A stretch of 64,000 nucleotides of DNA from Arthrobacter sp. CJ23 (GTDB taxonomy: Bacteria; Actinomycetota; Actinomycetes; Actinomycetales; Micrococcaceae): the NCBI RefSeq assembly GCF_024741795.1, contig NZ_CP102950.1, positions 1,054,001 through 1,118,000 of the forward strand, given 5' to 3'. The notes below the pieces were generated by a model. The model searched no databases. It saw only the letters and a list, made by a program, of their open reading frames with translations, and was not told the origin of the DNA. Below are positions 15,233-23,955 of the stretch, in pieces. The translations under genes were made by a program, and so were the position numbers. The first letter of the stretch is position 1. The number at the start of each line of letters is the position of its first letter.

Positions 15233-16458
15233 GATGTTTCCTCCAGAATGCCGCGCAACGTTGCGCAGGCGTGGTCGATCTCGTGGGGTGTGAGGGTGGC
15301 GCGGGCGGTGAGGCGCAGGCGCGAGATGCCGTCGGGGACCGACGGCGGCCGGAAGCACCCCACGCGGACGCCCGCGGCGTGGGCGGCTTGGCTTGCGGCG
15401 AGCGCCGCCTCGGCGGACTGCATGGGGATGGACTGGACGGCGCCGGCTGCTTGGAAAGCGCCGGGGAGCTCGACGGCGGAGTGCCCGACGGCGGCCGGCC
15501 CGACGGCGGTGGCGAGCCGTGCCAGCGCTGGCGCCATTCCGCGGGCCAACAGTGCCGTGTGTTCGTGAACGGCCGCCGGGCGCCAGGGTTCCGTGCGGAT
15601 GATCCGGACGGCCGTCAGGGCTGCCGCGGCCGATGCCGGCGCCAGGCCGGTATCGAAGATGAAGCTGCGGGCCCGGTTGACCAGGTGTTCGCGAAGCAGG
15701 CCCGAGCCGAGCACGGCGCCGCCCTGGCTGCCCAGGGCCTTGGACAGGGTGGCTGTCAGCACCACGTTCGGATGCCCGGCGAGCCCGGTTCCCGCCACGG
15801 CACCGTGCCCCTGCCATGCCCCAAGCCCGGCGACTCCCAGGCTGTGGGCTTCGTCCACCAGCAGCATGGCGTCGTGCTCCTCGGCCAGCGCCAGGAGGGC
15901 AGGCAGGGGAGCGGCGTCGCCCCACACGCTGTAGATGGACTCGACGGCGATGAGCGCACGGGGCTCATTCCGGCCCCCGGGCTGATGGGCACTGAGCAGC
16001 CGCGCGGCGCCGTCGACGTCGTTGTGCGTGAAGGTTTCCACCCGCGAACGGCTCAGCCGGAACCCGTCGATCAGCGAAGCGTGGCAGTGTTCGTCGGCCA
16101 CGATCAGCGTTCCGGGGCCGCCGAGTGCGGCGGTAACGCCAAGGTTCGCCAGGTATCCGGAGGAGAACACCAGGCCCGCCTCCATGCCGGTGAGCCCCGC
16201 GAGTTCGTGCTCCAGTTCCAGGTGCAGTTCCGTGGTTCCGGCCACCAGCCGCGAGGACGTGGCCCCCGTGCCCCAGCGCCGGATGGCTTCGCCGGCGGCC
16301 TCGGCCAGACGGGGATCCGTTGCCAGGCCGAGGTAGTCGTTGCTTGCCAGGTCGACGGGGTGTTCGTCGGAGGAACGGGTGTGCGGGGTCCGGACCAGGC
16401 CACGGCGTTCGCGGACTGCGGCCTGCTGTTCCAGCCACCGTGTCATGGAGGTGCTCAT
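15229..16458 (-). CDS. bioF: 8-amino-7-oxononanoate synthase BioF
   Basis: A 409-residue PLP enzyme that condenses pimeloyl-thioester with alanine, the first step of the late biotin pathway. The family fold is seen in LASNDYLGLATDPRL near residue 37, TGATSSRLVAGTTELHLELE near 64, VDEAHSLGVAG near 200 and the PLP-lysine segment TATLSKALGSQGG near 235. Its substrate must be supplied by a pimeloyl-forming enzyme; no BioC, BioH or BioW is in the window, which makes the downstream P450 the local candidate. It overlaps bioA upstream and bioD downstream by ATGA. Confidence 0.95.
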   Translation of the reverse strand: MSTSMTRWLEQQAAVRERRGLVRTPHTRSSDEHPVDLASNDYLGLATDPRLAEAAGEAIRRWGTGATSSRLVAGTTELHLELEHELAGLTGMEAGLVFSSGYLANLGVTAALGGPGTLIVADEHCHASLIDGFRLSRSRVETFTHNDVDGAARLLSAHQPGGRNEPRALIAVESIYSVWGDAAPLPALLALAEEHDAMLLVDEAHSLGVAGLGAWQGHGAVAGTGLAGHPNVVLTATLSKALGSQGGAVLGSGLLREHLVNRARSFIFDTGLAPASAAAALTAVRIIRTEPWRPAAVHEHTALLARGMAPALARLATAVGPAAVGHSAVELPGAFQAAGAVQSIPMQSAEAALAASQAAHAAGVRVGCFRPPSVPDGISRLRLTARATLTPHEIDHACATLRGILEETS

Positions 16459-17852
16459 GGCCGGACCCCTGCCGCGAGTGTCGCAGCGGAGCGGGCCACG
16501 CCGTGGACCTCGGCCACCGCCGCCACCATGCCCGCCGCCATCGCCCCGGCCTCGGCGGCCGTGCTGATGTACGGGGGCATCGCGTAGACGAGGTTCCGGA
16601 AGGGCCGCACCCAGACCCCGTGCGCGACGGCGGCGCGCGTCACCGCGGCGACGTCCACGGCGTCGCCTTCATTGGGGTCGCCTTCATTGGGACAGTGCAG
16701 CTCAATGACTCCCACGGCGCCGATGGTGCGGACGTCCGCTACGGCGTCGAGCTCCCGCGCCGGGGCAAGTCCGGCCTCCAAAGCGGCACCGACGCGCGCC
16801 ACGTCCGCGCGCCAGGCTCCGCCGTCGAGGATTCCCAGGCTGGCATTGGCCACGGCGCAGGCCAGGGGGTTGCCCATGAATGTGGGGCCGTGCAGGAGCG
16901 CCCCGGCCGCGCCGCGGGAGACGGTCCCGGCCACCTCGCGCGTGCAGAGCATGGCGGCCAAGGTGAGGTATCCGCCGGTGAGGGCCTTCCCCACGCACAT
17001 GATGTCCGGGACCACGCCGGCGTGGCTGGCCGCGAACAGTTCGCCGGTGCGGCCGAAGCCGGTGGCGATCTCGTCCAGGATGAGCAGCAGCCCGTGCCGG
17101 TCCGCGATCTCGCGAAGGATGCGCACGCACTCGGCCGGGTAGGCGAACATGCCGCCGGCGCCCTGGAGCACGGGCTCCGCGATGATCGCGGCCAGCTCGT
17201 CCGAGTGGCGGGCGGCCAGCACTTCAACCTCGGCACGCCACTGCCCGATGTCCTCCGCCGTGGCCGTCGCCGCAGCGGGCGGCCGGGGCGCGAAGACGTT
17301 GGCGGCCAGCAGCCCCGGGAACGCCGAATGCATGCCGTCCACGGGATCGCACACGCCCATCGCCGCGAAGGTGTCGCCGTGGTAGCCGCCGCGCAGGCTC
17401 AGGAACCGTTGCCGCTTGGGCCGCCCGGCCGCCGTCTGGAATTGCACCGCCAGCTTGAGGGCGACCTCCACCGAGATCGAGCCGGAGTCGGCCAGGAACA
17501 CGCGTTCCAGCCGTGGCCGGCCTTCCGCCGACGGAGCCATCGAGACCAGCCGTTCGGCCAGCTCCACGGCCGGCCCGTGCGTGAGCCCGCCGAACATCAC
17601 GTGGCTGAACGCATCGATCTGGCGCTTGGCAGCGGCGTCCAGGAACGGGTTCCGGTACCCGTGGATCACCGACCACCACGAGGACATGGCGTCGAGCACC
17701 TGGTGCCGGCCGCCGTCGTCGTCGCGGAGCCGCAGCCGCACGCCGTCGGCGGCTTCCACCTCCCACAACGGAAGATCGCCAGACGCCGGGGCGTAGGGGT
17801 GCCACAAGCTCGCCCGGTCGCGCTGGATGAGGCTGCGCTGGGTGGAGCTCAT
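16455..17852 (-). CDS. bioA: Adenosylmethionine-8-amino-7-oxononanoate aminotransferase BioA
   Basis: A 465-residue class III aminotransferase that makes 7,8-diaminopelargonate. It shows SLWHPYAP near residue 15 and [11 protein letters not shown] near 58, both typical of Bio[16 protein letters not shown] near 120, [12 protein letters not shown] near 265 and the PLP-lysine segment [11 protein letters not shown] near 295 complete the picture. The start at 17852 overlaps the bsaP stop (ATGA). Near the C-terminus a perfect 15-base tandem duplication (16662-16691) encodes PNEGD twice, in frame, in what is probably a surface loop. Confidence 0.95.
   Translation of the reverse strand: MSSTQRSLIQRDRASLWHPYAPASGDLPLWEVEAADGVRLRLRDDDGGRHQVLDAMSSWWSVIHGYRNPFLDAAAKRQIDAFSHVMFGGLTHGPAVELAERLVSMAPSAEGRPRLERVFLADSGSISVEVALKLAVQFQTAAGRPKRQRFLSLRGGYHGDTFAAMGVCDPVDGMHSAFPGLLAANVFAPRPPAAATATAEDIGQWRAEVEVLAARHSDELAAIIAEPVLQGAGGMFAYPAECVRILREIADRHGLLLILDEIATGFGRTGELFAASHAGVVPDIMCVGKALTGGYLTLAAMLCTREVAGTVSRGAAGALLHGPTFMGNPLACAVANASLGILDGGAWRADVARVGAALEAGLAPARELDAVADVRTIGAVGVIELHCPNEGDPNEGDAVDVAAVTRAAVAHGVWVRPFRNLVYAMPPYISTAAEAGAMAAGMVAAVAEVHGVARSAATLAAGVRP
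16662..16691. repeat. 15-bp perfect tandem duplication inside bioA
   Basis: GTCGCCTTCATTGGG occurs twice head to tail (16662-16676 and 16677-16691). It keeps the bioA frame and doubles a PNEGD pentapeptide. It is probably a replication-slippage product that could vary in copy number between strains. Confidence 0.9.
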
Positions 17853-18091
17853 GATGCCCGCCTGCCGTGGCGGGAACATTCGGCGGTCCAGCCCAGCGGC
17901 GTGACCTGGACCTTCATGCGGCGGCGGCAGTCCGCGCAGTAGCGCGGTGGCTCCATCGCGAGGCGCTGTGCGCACATTTGGTGAGGGTCCGACGTCGGGG
18001 TCTCACCTTCCGGTGCGGCCCCGACGCCGGTGGGCTCGCCACTGCTTGCCTCACCGCAGTGCCCGCAGAAGCTTTGCATGCTTGTGCTCAC
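17849..18091 (-). CDS. bsaP: Biotin synthase auxiliary protein BsaP
   Basis: A small cysteine-rich protein of 80 residues from the GTG at 18091 (GTGA overlap with bioB), or 76 from ATG 18079. The cysteines are arranged as FCGHCG near the start, MCAQRL, then [12 protein letters not shown] and AECSRHG, with the strand [18 protein letters not shown]. This matches BsaP of mycobacteria (the Rv1590 type, next to bioB), a small iron-sulfur protein required for BioB turnover. It lies between bioB and bioA and overlaps both by four bases, so it is made with BioB. A plain zinc ribbon is the alternative reading, but the gene position strongly favours BsaP. Confidence 0.85.
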   Translation of the reverse strand: MSTSMQSFCGHCGEASSGEPTGVGAAPEGETPTSDPHQMCAQRLAMEPPRYCADCRRRMKVQVTPLGWTAECSRHGRRAS

Positions 18092-19116
18092 AGCGACTTC
18101 TGGAGTTCCTTGATGGGCATGTTCAGTTCCACGAGGAGGTCCAGGTCCGCGTTGGCGGGGCGCCCCAGCGTGGTGAGGTAGTTGCCGACGATCACGGCGT
18201 TGATGCCGCCGAGCAGGCCCTCGCGGGTGCCGAGGTCGCCGAGGGTCAGTTCGCGGCCGCCGGCGTAGCGCAGCACGGTGCGCGGCATGGCGAGGCGGAA
18301 CGCGGCGATGGCGCGGAGGGCGTCCTTGCCGTCCATGATGCCCTGGTTCTCCAGGGGCGTGCCGGGGCGGGGGTTGAGGAAGTTGAGGGGGACCTCGTGG
18401 GGTTCGAGGGCTGCCAGCTGGCTGGCGAGTTCGGCGCGCTGGGCAACGGTTTCGCCCATGCCGATCAGGGCGCCGCAGCACAGTTCCATGCCGGCGTCCT
18501 TGACCATGTTGCAGGTGTCCAGGCGTTCCTCGTAGCTGTGCGTGGTGACGACCTCGGGGAAGTAGCTGCGGGCCGTTTCGAGGTTGTGGTTGTAGCGGTG
18601 CACGCCCCATTCGGCCAGCTGGTCCACCTGGCGCTGGGTCAGCATGCCGAGGGAGCAGGCGATGTTGATGTCCACTTCTTCGTTGATGCGGTCGATCGCG
18701 AACTTGATCTGGTTCATGAGCTTGATGTCGGGGCCGCGGACGGCGGCGACGATGCAGAACTCCGTGGCGCCGGTGGCTGCGGTTTCCTTCGCGGCCTTCA
18801 CGAGCTCGGGGATGTCGAGCCAGACGCCTCTTACGGGGCTGTCAAAGAGGCCCGACTGGCTGCAGAAGTGGCAATCCTCGGGACAGCCGCCGGTCTTGAT
18901 GGAGATGATGCCCTCCACCTCGACGTCCTCGCCGCAGTGCTTGACGCGGACCTCGTGGGCGAGTTCCAGGGCTGCCGGAATGGCCTCATCCGGGAGCTCG
19001 AGGATTTCGAGCAGTTGGCCTTCGCTGAGGCCGATCCCGTTCTCGAGGACCTGCTCCCGGGCGGTGTCCAGGATGGCATAGCCGGTGGTTTCCTGCGTGC
19101 TTGCATCGATCGTCAT
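18088..19116 (-). CDS. bioB: Biotin synthase BioB
   Basis: A 342-residue radical-SAM enzyme that inserts sulfur into dethiobiotin. The SAM cluster motif [11 protein letters not shown] lies near residue 75. Conserved downstream elements include IVAAVRGP near 122, CSLGMLT near 154, [14 protein letters not shown] near 173, [22 protein letters not shown] near 205 and [11 protein letters not shown] near 243. The Arg of the [2Fe-2S] site fits [16 protein letters not shown] lies six bases before the ATG at 19116. It is the first gene of the six-gene biotin operon and is divergent from an NCS1 permease. Confidence 0.97.
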   Translation of the reverse strand: MTIDASTQETTGYAILDTAREQVLENGIGLSEGQLLEILELPDEAIPAALELAHEVRVKHCGEDVEVEGIISIKTGGCPEDCHFCSQSGLFDSPVRGVWLDIPELVKAAKETAATGATEFCIVAAVRGPDIKLMNQIKFAIDRINEEVDINIACSLGMLTQRQVDQLAEWGVHRYNHNLETARSYFPEVVTTHSYEERLDTCNMVKDAGMELCCGALIGMGETVAQRAELASQLAALEPHEVPLNFLNPRPGTPLENQGIMDGKDALRAIAAFRLAMPRTVLRYAGGRELTLGDLGTREGLLGGINAVIVGNYLTTLGRPANADLDLLVELNMPIKELQKSL

Positions 19117-19190
19117 GGTGCTCCTTTGCGGTGCATGGATGGGCTGGAACTGCCCTGTTCATGACGGTAGCCGCGGGAAATGACCGCGAT

Positions 19191-19210
19191 TTTGTTGGAC
19201 GTCCACAAAC
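19191..19210. promoter_or_regulatory. Near-palindrome upstream of bioB (possible operator)
   Basis: TTTGTTGGACGTCCACAAAC has the perfect core GGACGTCC and flanking TTTGT and ACAAA arms that are off-centre by one base. It lies about 75 bases upstream of bioB and about 120 upstream of the divergent NCS1 gene. It does not resemble the corynebacterial BioQ site as I know it. Which promoter it serves, if any, is unknown. Confidence 0.35.
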
Positions 19211-19327
19211 CAGGCTCCCGGATTTTGGCCTTGCATAAGTAACAGCGCCGAAACATGGTGGTGACTCCGCGGTTGCTTCCCGTCGATAGCGTCAAGGGCG
19301 ATGTTCCGACGAGGAAAGTGACTGGGG

Positions 19328-21058
19328 ATGACCGACGATTTGAAGAACACACAGGTGCTGGAACCTCCGACGGCGGGAGCGGCGGCCGCCGTCGTCGATT
19401 CTTCCGGTGTCCGGCCGGCGGCTGGCAACACCGATGCGCTGAGCGCAGCCAAAGAGAGCCTGGAAGACTACACGCTCAGGTTCGCGCCACGGTCTTACCG
19501 CAAGTGGAGCGCCGGCGTCGTGGCGACGAGCGCCTTGGGCGGCATCGCGTATCTGGCCGACTTTTCCATTGGTGCCAACATTGGCATTTCCTACGGCACG
19601 GTGAACGCAATTCTTGGCATCGTGGTGGCGGCCGTGGTCATTTTCGCCACCGGATTCCCGCTGGCCTACTATGCCGCCCGCTACAACATCGACCTTGACC
19701 TGATCACCCGTGGCTCCGGCTTCGGCTACTACGGTTCGGTGGTCACCAACGTCATTTTCGCGACGTTCACGTTCATCTTCTTTGCCCTTGAAGGTTCCAT
19801 CATGGCGCAGGGCCTGGAGCTTGGGCTGGGGATTCCGCAGTGGCTGGGGTACGCGGCGTCCACCATCATCATCATCCCGCTGGTGATTTACGGGATGAAG
19901 ACGCTGGCCACCCTGCAGGTGTGGACCACTCCGCTGTGGTTGCTGCTGATGGTGGTTCCGGTGGGGTATCTGGTGGTGTCGCACCCGGAAAGCATTGACG
20001 GGTTCTTCGCATTCACGGGCAAGTCCGGCGCGGAGGGCACAAACCTGGCGTCAGTGATGCTGGCCGCGGGCGTCTGCCTCTCGCTCATGGCGCAGATTGC
20101 CGAGCAGATCGACTACCTGCGCTTCATGCCGCCCAAGACCGCGGAAAACAGGGGCGCCTGGTGGCGTGCCGTGATCCTGGCCGGTCCGGGCTGGGTGATC
20201 TTCGGTGCCATCAAACAGATCGTGGGCATGTTCATCGCCATCTACCTGATCGCCACGCTGGACCCGGCGGCATCCGTCCACGCGAATGAACCCGTGCACC
20301 AGTTCCTGGGCGTGTACCAGGAAATGATGCCGGCCTGGCTCGCGATGACCCTCGCCGTGGTGCTGGTGGTCATTTCGCAGATCAAGATCAACGTCACCAA
20401 CGCCTATTCCGGCTCGCTGGCCTGGACCAACAGCTTCACCCGCATCACCAAGACGTACCCGGGCCGGATGGTGTTTGTGGTCGTCAACCTGGCCATCGCG
20501 CTGGTGCTGATGGAAGCCAACATGTTTGAGTTCCTCAACACCATCCTGGGCTTCTACGCCAACTGCGCCATGGCCTGGGTGGTCACTGTTGCTTCCGACA
20601 TCGCCATCAACAAGTACCTGCTGAAGATCTCGCCCAAGGCCCCGGAGTTCCGCCGCGGCATGCTCTACGCCGTCAACCCTGTCGGCTTCGTCTCCATGCT
20701 GGTCTCCGCGGTCGTCTCGATCGCCGTGTTCTTCGGGGCTTTCGGTGCGGCAGTCCAGCCGTACTCGCCCATCTTCGCCGTCGGTCTGGGGCTTGTGCTG
20801 CCGCCGGTGCTGGCTGTCCTGACCCGCGGGAAATACTACCTGCGCCGCACCGATGATGGGATCGATCTGCCCATGTTCGACGTCGACGGCAACCCGAGCG
20901 ACGAAAAGCTGCTGTGCCACGTGACGGGCCTCGAATTCGAGCGTCCGGACATGCTTCGCTCGGCCCAGGACGGGCCCGACGGCGAACCCCAGTACATCTC
21001 GTCCCTTGCCTTGTCGACGGACAAGACGGGGTCGTTGGTGCTGCCGGCGCAGAAGTAA
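19328..21058 (+). CDS. NCS1-family permease (purine/cytosine/allantoin type)
   Basis: A 576-residue transporter with about twelve hydrophobic segments, longer than the usual 420-500 because of a hydrophilic head of about 60 residues and a tail of about 70. NCS1 features include RSYRKWSAGVVATSALGG at the first membrane segment, SRF-like RGSGFGYYGS near 133, and LAWTNSFTRI near 360 (the S-LAWTN-motif typical of cytosine/purine permeases). NCS1 proteins import nucleobases, hydantoins or vitamins with Na+ or H+. It is divergent from the biotin operon and convergent with a PucR regulator. The cargo cannot be told from sequence; a nucleobase-like compound is the default. Confidence 0.85.
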   Translation: MTDDLKNTQVLEPPTAGAAAAVVDSSGVRPAAGNTDALSAAKESLEDYTLRFAPRSYRKWSAGVVATSALGGIAYLADFSIGANIGISYGTVNAILGIVVAAVVIFATGFPLAYYAARYNIDLDLITRGSGFGYYGSVVTNVIFATFTFIFFALEGSIMAQGLELGLGIPQWLGYAASTIIIIPLVIYGMKTLATLQVWTTPLWLLLMVVPVGYLVVSHPESIDGFFAFTGKSGAEGTNLASVMLAAGVCLSLMAQIAEQIDYLRFMPPKTAENRGAWWRAVILAGPGWVIFGAIKQIVGMFIAIYLIATLDPAASVHANEPVHQFLGVYQEMMPAWLAMTLAVVLVVISQIKINVTNAYSGSLAWTNSFTRITKTYPGRMVFVVVNLAIALVLMEANMFEFLNTILGFYANCAMAWVVTVASDIAINKYLLKISPKAPEFRRGMLYAVNPVGFVSMLVSAVVSIAVFFGAFGAAVQPYSPIFAVGLGLVLPPVLAVLTRGKYYLRRTDDGIDLPMFDVDGNPSDEKLLCHVTGLEFERPDMLRSAQDGPDGEPQYISSLALSTDKTGSLVLPAQK

Positions 21059-21083
21059 GCGGTCTGCTCCCGCCGGCAGGGGC

Positions 21084-21125
21084 GACGGCGGGCGGTGCGC
21101 CTCCAAGGCTGCGCCGTCCGCCGTC
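21084..21125. terminator. Hairpin between convergent NCS1 and pucR genes
   Basis: GACGGCGGGCGGTGCGC (21084-21100) pairs, with a few mismatches, with GCGCCGTCCGCCGTC (21111-21125). The hairpin sits between two convergent stop codons and could end transcription in both directions. There is no U-tract. Confidence 0.5.
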
Positions 21126-21136
21126 GGAACCTCGAT

Positions 21137-22708
21137 CTACCCCGGCCGATCCATCAAGAGGCTGCGGCAGGCAAGTTGCAGGGCCAGCCGTGCCTCCGGA
21201 TCTTCCAGGTTGATGGCAATGAGTGCTTGAATCCGCCTGATGCGGTCGCTGACAGTATTCCGGTGGACGTTGAGGATCGCTGCGGTCTCGGTCAGCGAAG
21301 ATTCGCAGTCCAGGAACGTGGTGAGGGTCTGCAGGAGTTCCGGGCCGGACTTTAGGAGAGGGGCCAGAAGTTCCCGTGCAGCCGGCCTGAACGTGTCGGT
21401 CCGCGTCCACATGAGCAGCAACTGGGCCATGTCCAGGCGGTCCACATGGACGAAGTATCCGGAGTTTTCCCTGGCAGCGGCGATCCGTGCCGCATCGTTG
21501 GCTTCCTCAAGGGACCGGACAATGCCCTCGGGTTGTCCCTGCATCCGGCCTACGCCAAATTGAGTGGCGATGGTTGCTGCAAGCCCGCGTTGGGCCCTGC
21601 GCAAAGCGCTGCTGACGCGGCTGACTTCTGCCGGTCCCGGCTTGGACGGGGACGTTATCCAACCAGCCCACCCGTCCGACTGCTCCACGGTTGATGCCTC
21701 GAGGTTTTCACGGAGAAGTGCGTGGTCCAGATCGGTCTTTCCGGCCACCAGGTCAACTGTTTCCCTCACAATCACCCGGAAGGCGATGTGGTACCCATCT
21801 AAAGCCCATCCGAGTTCCAGCGCCCGCGCCCTGAAAGACGGAGTGACGTCTCCGGCGTTGTCAATCAACTGCCCCAGCAAGGCAACCCGGTGCCGGGCGT
21901 CCCGTTCCCTTTCAAGCCGCTGCCGGGAAAGCAGCTCTGAAACGGCGATGGCCGCCACTTCCAGGGCCGTACAGATGGCAGCTTGCTCCTGGTCAAGACT
22001 CGGCCCGAGTGCAATCCGCAGCCGCGGGCTGTACTCGTGGTCCCTGAGGACGGGTACTAGGATCTCCGTGCTTGAGGTGGGCCGTGCCGTGGCATTCGTT
22101 GCTGTAAGGCGCGGGGAGAGGTTCCCAGGAGCAGCCTCGTCAGCGGAAATGAGCAGCCCTGAACTGTCCACGAGGGTGACGTCGTGTCCTATGCCGTGGC
22201 TGATCCTGGCCAACAAGTGACTGAGGGAATCGTGAGGGGTGCGGCATTCGGTGGCCACGCGGGAGATCAGCAGACCCTGAAGGTGGGCGGCACCGGACAG
22301 CAACTCCTGCGCCGCCGTGCCGAATTGCCACGCATTGTGGACGGCCACCACAACAAGTCCCAGGCGGTCGGCGATCCGCTTGACGTTAGGCGGCAACGCG
22401 CCGACGTCGTCCGGCAGCCTTACGGCAAGCGCAACGACGCCGGCCGCGGACGCGAGCGCCAGCAACGCCTCCACATCCCAGGACACCCCGGAGGGAAGGG
22501 GCTCCAACGGGAGCAGAATGCAGTCCCGAAGGGTCAGCGGATCGCCGTCGAGGTTGCGCTGCTCGCGGACCTGCCGATTGACCTCGGCAAGGGAACCGGT
22601 CAGGGCAACCAGCGAGGACACTGTCCTGGCACCCGGGTCCCCGACGCTCTCGATCACGCCCGCCGGGAGGTGGTTCATGACGGACCACAGCGGGATCGGG
22701 GGAATCAT
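21137..22708 (-). CDS. PucR-family transcriptional regulator
   Basis: A 523-residue regulator. The N-terminal part resembles the PucR sensor domain, with a GAF-like middle (VTLVDSSGLLISADEAAPG). The C-terminus carries the PucR-type helix-turn-helix ESSLTETAAILNVHRNTVSDRIRRIQAL near residue 475. The start is put at ATG 22708 (MIPPIPLWSVMNHLPAG), which begins the conserved region; the frame extends 51 codons further upstream through a strong hairpin, which I judge untranslated. PucR proteins activate purine or related nitrogen-ring catabolism. It lies downstream of, and in the same direction as, the permease-hydantoinase-DUF917 operon, which is its likely target. Confidence 0.85.
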   Translation of the reverse strand: MIPPIPLWSVMNHLPAGVIESVGDPGARTVSSLVALTGSLAEVNRQVREQRNLDGDPLTLRDCILLPLEPLPSGVSWDVEALLALASAAGVVALAVRLPDDVGALPPNVKRIADRLGLVVVAVHNAWQFGTAAQELLSGAAHLQGLLISRVATECRTPHDSLSHLLARISHGIGHDVTLVDSSGLLISADEAAPGNLSPRLTATNATARPTSSTEILVPVLRDHEYSPRLRIALGPSLDQEQAAICTALEVAAIAVSELLSRQRLERERDARHRVALLGQLIDNAGDVTPSFRARALELGWALDGYHIAFRVIVRETVDLVAGKTDLDHALLRENLEASTVEQSDGWAGWITSPSKPGPAEVSRVSSALRRAQRGLAATIATQFGVGRMQGQPEGIVRSLEEANDAARIAAARENSGYFVHVDRLDMAQLLLMWTRTDTFRPAARELLAPLLKSGPELLQTLTTFLDCESSLTETAAILNVHRNTVSDRIRRIQALIAINLEDPEARLALQLACRSLLMDRPG

Positions 22709-22753
22709 TCTGCTGCTCCGGTTCTCCTCGATGGTTTCCCTCCCATGATGCCA

Positions 22754-22789
22754 CCGCCGCGCCGCCAACTTTCGTTGGCGGCGCGGCGG
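22754..22789. terminator. 16-bp perfect hairpin after the DUF917 gene
   Basis: Arms 22754-22769 and 22774-22789 are perfectly complementary, G+C-rich and separated by a TTTC loop. It lies between the DUF917 stop and the pucR start on the minus strand. It probably attenuates or ends the hydantoinase operon and gives pucR its own expression level. Confidence 0.7.
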
Positions 22790-22811
22790 CCGGGCAGATG
22801 TTCGACGGCGG

Positions 22812-23954
22812 TCAGGCGCGGTAGCGCTCGATGGACTCGGTGTGCCCTTCCGGTGTCCCATCCCAGCGGTGCGAAGGGACGCCGTAGCCGAAGTACGCCG
22901 GGCCGGCCAGTTCGAGGCCCTCGGTGGTGTGCCATCGGGGGTCGCTGGGCGCGGTCAGGATGCAGACGCGTTGCCCGTAACGCAGATTTTCGGTGGTGAC
23001 CGGTTCTGCGGATTCTGCGTCCACCACAATGATCAGGTCAGGCGTCGTAGTGACCACCGTGCCGTCCTTGGTGGCGAGCAGGTGCTCGTTCTGGAAATGC
23101 AGCGAAAGAACAGAGCCCACGTCGGGGCCCATGCCCTCGATCATGGCCTGGCCCTTTGCGAAGCCGCCGGTGGTTTGGCGTTGGAGGTCGGCTACCTTCC
23201 CGAGGTGGACCACACGGCCACTGAGCGTTTCCGCCAACACGTCGCAGGGATTGAGGTTGTTGTGCTGCGCGTTTGCGACGGCATCGCCGATGGTGATGGC
23301 GAAGGACATGGAGCCCGCCACGAAGCTCTCGCGGGCCTGGGCGCCGGTCATGGCATAGGTGCTGTTGAAGGCGTTGCATCCCATTTCGATGGAAGCCTGC
23401 CGGGCAAAGCGTTCGGCCCAGAAAGAGTCGATGGCCTCGATGACCAGCGTGTTGCCCTTCTCGTCAGCCAGGGCCATGGGGGTTGCCTGAATTCCGTACA
23501 GCGGTGCCATGCCCATCTGGATTTCCGGAAAGGCCCGTCCGATCAGGTCGCCGTCGATCAACGGAATCCCCAGCTGCGCGGCCGCCACGATAGGCAGCAT
23601 CGAGTTTGACCCGCCGATCTCCAGGCAGGCGGTGTGGGTGGCCGTCCGGTTCAACGACGCCGCGAGCTTCTCGATGGTCAGATACAGCTTTTCCACGGTG
23701 TCCAGCTTCTCCACGGACACCGTGGGCGCGCCGATGGCGGCGATGGGAACGATGAAGGCGTCGTCTGGAAGGTCTTCGACCGAGACGAGCTCCACGGGAC
23801 CGAACTCTTCGATGGCCTGTTTCGCCAGGAGCGCGCCGATATAGGGATCGCCGCCGCCGCCCGTGCCGAGGATTGCTGCCCCCCGCGCCAGCGAATCAAT
23901 GTCTTCCACAGTGATCCTCTTGAGCTTGCGGCCGTGTGTCACTTCCAAGGTCAT
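22812..23954 (-). CDS. DUF917 (S-methyl-thiohydantoin desulfurase-like) protein
   Basis: A 380-residue protein of the DUF917 family, now tied in Pfam to S-methyl-thiohydantoin desulfurase. Visible family features are ARGAAILGTGGGGDPYIG near residue 24, ACLEIGGSNSMLPIVAAAQLG near 105, LIDGDLIGRAFPEIQM near 132 and LIIVVDAESAEPVTTENLRYG near 305. It begins one base after the stop of the hydantoinase/oxoprolinase-type gene, with which DUF917 genes are usually paired. Together they probably open or modify a hydantoin-like ring imported by the co-transcribed permease. The exact substrate is unknown. Confidence 0.8.
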   Translation of the reverse strand: MTLEVTHGRKLKRITVEDIDSLARGAAILGTGGGGDPYIGALLAKQAIEEFGPVELVSVEDLPDDAFIVPIAAIGAPTVSVEKLDTVEKLYLTIEKLAASLNRTATHTACLEIGGSNSMLPIVAAAQLGIPLIDGDLIGRAFPEIQMGMAPLYGIQATPMALADEKGNTLVIEAIDSFWAERFARQASIEMGCNAFNSTYAMTGAQARESFVAGSMSFAITIGDAVANAQHNNLNPCDVLAETLSGRVVHLGKVADLQRQTTGGFAKGQAMIEGMGPDVGSVLSLHFQNEHLLATKDGTVVTTTPDLIIVVDAESAEPVTTENLRYGQRVCILTAPSDPRWHTTEGLELAGPAYFGYGVPSHRWDGTPEGHTESIERYRA

Positions 23955-23955
23955 T

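Noticed and set aside
16455..17852. bioA as a frameshifted pseudogene because of the duplication
   Set aside because: The duplication is 15 bases, keeps frame, and all catalytic motifs are intact.
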